Notes under the pieces: generated by a model
The model's input: only the letters and a program-made list of their open reading frames with translations
Told to the model about the DNA's origin: nothing
Database searches by the model: none
Program-made: the position numbers and the translations under genes
In this document: positions 59,543-64,000 of the stretch, piece after piece
Numbering within the stretch: the first letter of the stretch is position 1
Layout of the letters: the number at the start of each line of letters is the position of its first letter
Assembly (NCBI RefSeq): GCF_010389155.1
Contig: NC_057763.1
Coordinates: 45,738,645-45,802,644, forward strand
Length of the DNA stretch: 64,000 nt
Direction: 5' to 3'
Source of the DNA: Erigeron canadensis
Taxonomy: Eukaryota > Streptophyta > Magnoliopsida > Asterales > Asteraceae

Positions 59543-59911
59543 CTAAAAAGGAATAAAGATAAGTTGCCTGAAGCAGTGCTCGTATCTGAATCCCCTCCCA
59601 TGCTTCTCCCGATATATCTGATGCGCCGTTGCATAATTTTGCTCATCCTCTCCGTTGCCTCCTTGTGCAATCACCCGTGTCCAAATTGCCTCAAACTGTT
59701 TACATTCCTTCCCCATCTTTGTCCAGTGACCTTGCAGTTGAGCCTTGCTTTGTGGTCCTCCATTGATCTCTGTGTTGAACATTTCAGTAACGTCATCCTA
59801 AAAGGAGACGCCGGGATTGCTCATTTCACACCTTCCCGTAACAAGGTCCGGTCTCCTCATCACCCAACACCTTGACAAACAAAGATCTTCTGATTGAGTC
59901 CACACACTTCT
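59543..59911 (-). pseudogene. Harbinger ORF1 (Myb/SANT-like) remnant
   Basis: The minus-strand frame reads RSVWTQSEDLCLSRCWV, then after an in-frame TAG (59800-59798) continues GGPQSKAQLQGHWTKMGKEC and YREKHGRGFRYEHCF. This is the layout of the Myb/SANT-like, NAM-associated protein encoded beside PIF/Harbinger transposases: W-T-x-x-E-D, a conserved GGP-K-x-x-L-Q-x-HW helix, and K-F-K-x-x-HCW-like end. The stop codon and missing termini make it a pseudogene. Confidence 0.75.
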
Positions 59912-60253
59912 AGACATTGTGAATGGAATGGGTTATGTAAAATGGTATATGAAATGGTTTATGGATGATGAAAAGGAGTAGAAAGGAATAAGTTGATTTG
60001 AAATGGTAGTGTGAGAGGTGAGAATAAATAGGGGTTTTTTTTTTAAAAAAAAATCATTTTGAAGTAGCCGTTACTTTAAAAAAAAAAGGAGTAAAAAAAT
60101 TGTTTTTTTTAAGCTCGGACCCCACCTTTCCCATTTTCGTGCGTCTGAAAGTAGAAGTAGTGGCACCCGACGCGACTAGACGCCGCCGGTGCTACTAACG
60201 TCCGTTGCTTCTTCTACGTCCGACGCGTCTGGGACGCCTTATAAGGTGCGGCC

Positions 60254-60500
60254 TAAGGAACTACTTCTACCAACTTATAAGTCTATTCATCACTTCTAGA
60301 CACACCAAGACACACCCCTCCTTATAACCTCCACTTCTAACACTATTCATCCATTATTATATTATTTCATTTTTAATTTTCACAAAACTAAACAAACACA
60401 TTTTATTATAATTAAAACACATTTTATTATTAAAAAACACATTACAATACTTAAAAAAAACCATAAAACACATTACATTTGTTTTAAAATTAAAAATTAA
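60254..60500. mobile_element. Second, truncated copy of the Harbinger left end
   Basis: GGAACTACTTCTA, TTCATCACTTCTAGACACA and TTATATTATTTCATTTTTA repeat, in the same order, the first 250 bases of 58827-60253. It starts exactly at the right end of that element and decays into AT-rich DNA by about 60500. Confidence 0.65.
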
Positions 60501-60840
60501 ACTAAAAAGCATAAATAAAAAAAGTTGGAGGGCTAAACTATAATTATGAAATAACAAATCATAATTATTATTTCGTAAATTGATAAAAGTTGGAGGGCTA
60601 AACTGAAATTTAAATTTACTTTTGTCTCTTTCTTATATACAAGATTATTAGAAAAAGCAAAAAAATTAATATTAAGCGAATGAAAAAAGGCCAAATATTA
60701 TTCAACAAGTATTAATAAAGATAGAACATGATTAAACAATCAGAATGAATTGTTATATCAAGGTAGTTTAAATTACAGTACTACTGCATATAAACAAACA
60801 CAATCTCTAACAAAATAAATACTTTGTATATACTACTCAA

Positions 60841-61223
60841 GGGTAACACTCTGGTGAGAATACTCTTAAAATAAGAACACCTTAAAAACATCATTTTGAT
60901 GCATTAAAAGTCCATAAAACTAACATAGTGCATAACTAATTATCATTATTTAAGTGATTAACAACACATTCATCCGTCAAAATCGAAATAATCATGTTTT
61001 TTGTTTTGTGCATCCATCTTGGATGCATATTCATCAAAATGATGCATCCAACAAAAAACGTGATTTTTTCGATTTTGATGAATCAATGTGTTGTTAAACA
61101 CTTAAATAATGATAATTAGTTATACACTATATCACTTTTATGAACTTTTAATGCATCAAAATGATGATTTTAAGGTGTTCTCACCGTTCTTATTTTAAAA
61201 TTGTTCTTATTTGATTGTCCCCC
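60841..61223. mobile_element. Foldback MITE, 383 bp, with 10-bp direct repeat
   Basis: Starts GGGTAACACTC and ends (inverted) GGGGGACAATC. The arms share ATTTTGATGCATTAAAA, AACAACACATT and AATCGA blocks. TACTACTCAA flanks both ends (60831-60840, 61224-61233), a 9-10 bp duplication. It is the same family as the copy in SND2 intron 2. Confidence 0.85.
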
Positions 61224-61246
61224 TACTACTCAATATATATATATAT

Positions 61247-61436
61247 GGAGGATGAGAATATAAGGTTGTCGGGTATCTAAGCTTAGGTGTGGAACACTCA
61301 CATATTGTTTTTTTAATCCATAAAAATCATGGGGGCCCATGCATTTATTCATTAAACAAGAAATAATAAAATATTAGTATGTGAGGGGTTCCACACCTAA
61401 GCTTAGGTGTCGGACAACCTTATATTCCCTTTTCAC
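61247..61436. mobile_element. TA-associated foldback MITE, copy D
   Basis: GAATATAAGGTTGTCGG and CTAAGCTTAGGTGTGGAAC in the left arm have their inverse in the right arm, ending CAACCTTATATTCCC. TA runs lie on both sides (61233-61246, 61437-61449). This is the best preserved of four copies in the window. Confidence 0.8.
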
Positions 61437-61772
61437 TATATATATATAGAGTGGTGCAATGTTGTTGGAATATGAATCATTCATTCGCTTCTCTTTCCCC
61501 CAAACCCCGTTTCTTTTTTCCTTTAATTAGATCCAACCCCCAAAAAATGAAAACCACACATACATTACAAAACATCTAACGAAATAAGAACAAAGTTGAA
61601 GAAAAAACATAAACATAGCATATCTGGTTTCAAAACAATATTACCTTTTCGGTCTACCAGTGATGGTGGTATCAGATCTAGTGGTGTTTCGTATCAGGTG
61701 GTCGCCGGTTTGGTGTTGGTTGTTGGCGGCTTTGCTAGGTTTTTATTTTTATTTTGAGAGAGAATGTCTATC

Positions 61773-62040
61773 CGTCGCATGGTACCTGCGCAATACGACG
61801 ACGATGACATTAATTGCGATGTGGTGGCATCGACGGATGGTGGTGGTGTCGGTGTCAAGTCGTGTATGTAATTGATACAAATATATTTGATTTTTAAGGA
61901 TAGTGAACATCTTTTAAAAAATTATGGAATGATTATGTAAGTTAATTAATTAAGGGTAAAATGGTAATTTCGCATGTCCCAAAATTGTAAACTTTTCAAC
62001 ATATGACTATAATTTTTATATAGTAGTATAGAAGTATAGA
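61773..62040 (-). mobile_element. Helitron-like small element, minus strand
   Basis: The left side has GCATGGTACCTGCGCAATAC, inverse of the family 3' end, then a GGTGGTGG-rich stretch. The right side, on the minus strand, reads TCTATACTACTATATAAAAA. Terminal CTAG is not preserved. Confidence 0.5.
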
Positions 62041-62424
62041 TAGAGACAATTTCACAAATGGTCACGTCTCACGTGGTTATCCATACTAGTGGGTTTACAA
62101 GCCCACGCTGCTGGCTTCTATCGTGTTTACGTCAACAATTACGTTTAAGTGTTTGCGATATAAAATGAAAACAACAAACAGACCGACAGACAACTAAAAA
62201 CATTAAAAAATATATAGATAAATTTATATGTTTTTTGAATTATAGAGACAATTTCACAAATGGTCACGTCTCACGTGGTTATCCATACTAGTGGGTTTAC
62301 AAGCCCACGCTGCTGGCTTCTATCGTGTTTACGTCAACAATTACGTTTAAGTGTTTGCGATATAAAATGAAAACAACAAACAGACCGACATACAACTAAA
62401 AACATTAAAAAATATATACATAAA
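62041..62424. repeat. 202-bp tandem duplication, nearly identical
   Basis: Two copies begin TAGAGACAATTTCACAAATG at 62041 and 62243. About 180 bases are shared with only a few substitutions that I can see. Each copy has TCACGTGGTTATCC and a hairpin, GTGGGTTTACAAGCCCAC. The similarity implies a recent duplication. No coding frame or known element is recognised. Confidence 0.88.
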
Positions 62425-62760
62425 TATGATAAAGCCGGTGTGTTTTATTTACTAAAAAAAGCACACTGTCAAGCGGATACGTAAGAAAAACCAAAAGGGT
62501 TGCGTCATTGTAAAATCCAAAAGGTAATACAGGGTAAGACGTAAAAATTGAAATGTAAAGAAAGAAACATAATAAAATAATAAAATAATCTTGCTTAAAA
62601 TGTTGTCATATTAAATTTAAAAAAAAGTTTATTTTTAAAATAATCTAAAAAACAAAGCAAAACCATTATAAAAAATATGAATGAGTCAAATCAAAAATAA
62701 GAATAGACAAAGTCTAAAAAACTTTAAATAAAAACAGTATGATAAACCCGTTAAAAAGTT

Positions 62761-62959
62761 ATCCTTCACTTGCTAACGCAGTGGGTGGACACCCCGGATG
62801 TCACATGTTCGAATCTCATCTCGAACATTGTTACTAGCCAATATTCTTGGCTTGCGAGTTTAATTTACTAGGTGGGGCGGGTAGGGGGAGGGATCGGGTA
62901 GGCCCTCGGTATCCAGTCCGGATACCCGTGGTCTGGCCCTTCGCTGTTATTAAAAAAAA
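62761..62959 (+). mobile_element. SINE with 11-bp target duplication
   Basis: A tRNA-like head has box A TGCTAACGCAGTGGGTGG (from 62771) and box B TGTTCGAATCTC (about 62806-62817). A GC-rich body with GGTGGGGCGGGTAGGGGGAG is followed by an A-run. GTTAAAAAGTT flanks it at 62750-62760 and 62960-62970. All hallmarks of a SINE insertion are present. Confidence 0.9.
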
Positions 62960-62999
62960 GTTAAAAAGTTTGACATATTAAATATCTATGTTTAAAAAA

Positions 63000-63375
63000 A
63001 TAAACAAGCAAGTTAGCAGGCAGCTGCGCAACTACCTACCAGCTTGCTTCACTATTCATCAGTTGATTCCTCTTAATAAAGGTATATAATTACGAGTATC
63101 ATTTTGTTTCTTAAGTTTTTTTCCGTCCATAATCGTCGTTTCGTTTCTCACTTATTACAGTAACATTGGTTCATTTAGTAAGAGTATAATCGTCTATTCA
63201 CATTTTACAACCACCATATACACACTTTGTTCGCTTTATTCTCATGAATTCCTAATCTAACATACTTTTTCTCAAAAAACCCTTTACATCTTCTTTTTCT
63301 CTTCACAATCGCCATTTGGTTTTTCATTTTTCGTTGTCAGTCATTCTTGTAATTAACATCCGTTGGTTTTAGCCA
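63000..63375. other. Unassigned DNA before the Au-like SINE
   Basis: No coding frame. The C/T-rich stretch at 63220-63340 looks leader-like, but no exon or promoter can be supported. Confidence 0.3.
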
Positions 63376-63378
63376 TTT

Positions 63379-63640
63379 ACAACAACAACAAAAACAACAA
63401 CATGACCCAATCCATGTGCGGGGTATGGGGGATGTAAGTTGTAGACAGTCTTACCTCTACACAAAGGTAGAGAGACTGCTTCCATAGGGACCTCCGGCCA
63501 CAAAGGAGTGCAAGACGGAAAATGAGAAATGTTTAGAAAATCATACCTGTCTGCCGAGAATCTGAAAAGAAGAAATACCTGTCTGCTGGGTCCGGCTACT
63601 ATGCGGGTCGAACGTTTATCACTCATGCGTCCTACCGATA
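63379..63640 (-). mobile_element. Au-like SINE, minus strand
   Basis: On the plus strand AACAACAACAAAAACAACAA, followed by CCATGTGCGGGGTATGGG, GTCTTACCTCTACACAAAGG and TAGAGAGACTGCTTCC, matches the widespread plant Au SINE read backwards. Its TTG-type tail is therefore at the left. The open frame across it on the minus strand is not a gene. The right (head) boundary is approximate. Confidence 0.7.
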
Positions 63641-63649
63641 TCTTAGAAA

Positions 63650-64000
63650 CATGTTTGACAATACAAATACAAATATAAATACGAAAGCAACCATATTGAG
63701 CATATTAAACAACATAAAAGTAGCAAACTAATACGTAACTCGAACAAGTAGTGGGAAACAACAAGACAAACATACAAATAAATAAGAAATGACAAAACCT
63801 GAAAAGATCCCGATTGAGCCAAGACAGTAACTACTTCTAAACAACTTATGGAAAAAAGGACCTTAGGCCACCTATCTATCCTAATCCTAATCCTCTCACC
63901 TGCTCTTCTAAACCAATAAACAAGTCCTAAACCCCTAGTCCTCTAGCTAAACTCTCATTGGTCATGTCCTCCGACAGCCATCTTGGGGGAAACAAACACA
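63650..64000. other. Unassigned DNA at the window edge
   Basis: Less AT-rich than most intergenic DNA here, with repeated CCTAATCCTAATCCT phrases near 63880. No frame or element is identified; it may belong to a feature beyond the window. Confidence 0.3.

Larger units (their letters stand above)
58827..60253. mobile_element. PIF/Harbinger derivative, 1427 bp, with ORF1 remnant
   Basis: Left GGCCTCTCCTTATAAGG and right (inverted) GGCCGCACCTTATAAGG ends are flanked by TTA and TAA. GTCCGACGCG and the TTTTTAAA-rich zone near 60050 match the left part of 53552-55520 in inverse orientation. The interior encodes a decayed ORF1 (59543-59911, minus) but no DDE transposase. A second partial copy of the left end follows directly. 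Confidence 0.75.

Noticed and set aside
63369..63626. 85-codon minus-strand frame ending in a Val-rich stretch
   Set aside because: It is a reading frame through an Au-like SINE; the Val run comes from the TTG tail.
1..64000. CRISPR arrays, bacterial operons, ribosome binding sites
   Set aside because: The tandem repeats lack regular spacers, and genes are spliced nuclear plant genes.
1..64000. tRNA genes
   Set aside because: Polymerase III boxes were seen only in SINE contexts with A-rich or TTG tails; no complete cloverleaf was found.

Overview
The window is plant nuclear DNA. It has spliced genes with GT-AG introns, very AT-rich intergenic DNA and dense small transposons. Orthologues of Arabidopsis developmental genes, plus plastid- and mitochondrion-derived fragments, fit a eudicot. 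The repeat types (Au-like SINE with a TTG tail, PIF/Harbinger derivatives, Helitron-like ends) would fit an asterid, possibly Asteraceae, but that is inference.

Six protein-coding genes are well supported. (1) 948-4786, +: an ARF3/ETTIN auxin response factor in 11 exons, with two tasiR-ARF target sites and a long leader holding uORFs and 30-bp repeats. (2) 5677-7389, -: an organellar PPR protein like At3g04130, convergent with ARF3. (3) 10361-10717, -: a CC-type glutaredoxin (ROXY19/GRXC9/GRX480 type) with a TGACG cluster upstream. (4) 14368-16595, -: a three-exon NAC factor of the SND2/ANAC073 group. (5) 24626-25723, -: a membrane-anchored receptor-like kinase lacking the catalytic Asp of HRD. 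(6) 32248-35395, -: a two-exon HAESA-LIKE1 type LRR receptor kinase. They do not form a pathway; each is an independent plant gene.

From about 35.4 kb to the end I found no intact host gene. This part is a patchwork of non-autonomous elements, many with both inverted termini and target-site duplications (TSDs) readable: Mutator-like elements with 9-bp TSDs (41637-42876, 44818-45096, 46103-46414, 47810-48956, 49009-51623), PIF/Harbinger derivatives with 3-bp TSDs, small Helitron-like elements, Stowaway- and Tourist-like MITEs, and a family of foldback MITEs set in TA microsatellites. Further elements lie between the genes on the left: hAT elements with 8-bp TSDs at 11641-11838 and 29581-31022, a Harbinger derivative at 12693-13769, and several SINEs.

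The most unusual object is the 2.6-kb Mutator-like element at 49009-51623. It has about 118-bp terminal inverted repeats and a perfect 9-bp TSD, and encloses about 1.9 kb of plastid rpoC2. It looks like a Pack-MULE-type element carrying organelle DNA. An antisense piece of mitochondrial small-subunit rRNA lies at about 21268-21462. I did not find a clearly new defence or enzymatic system.
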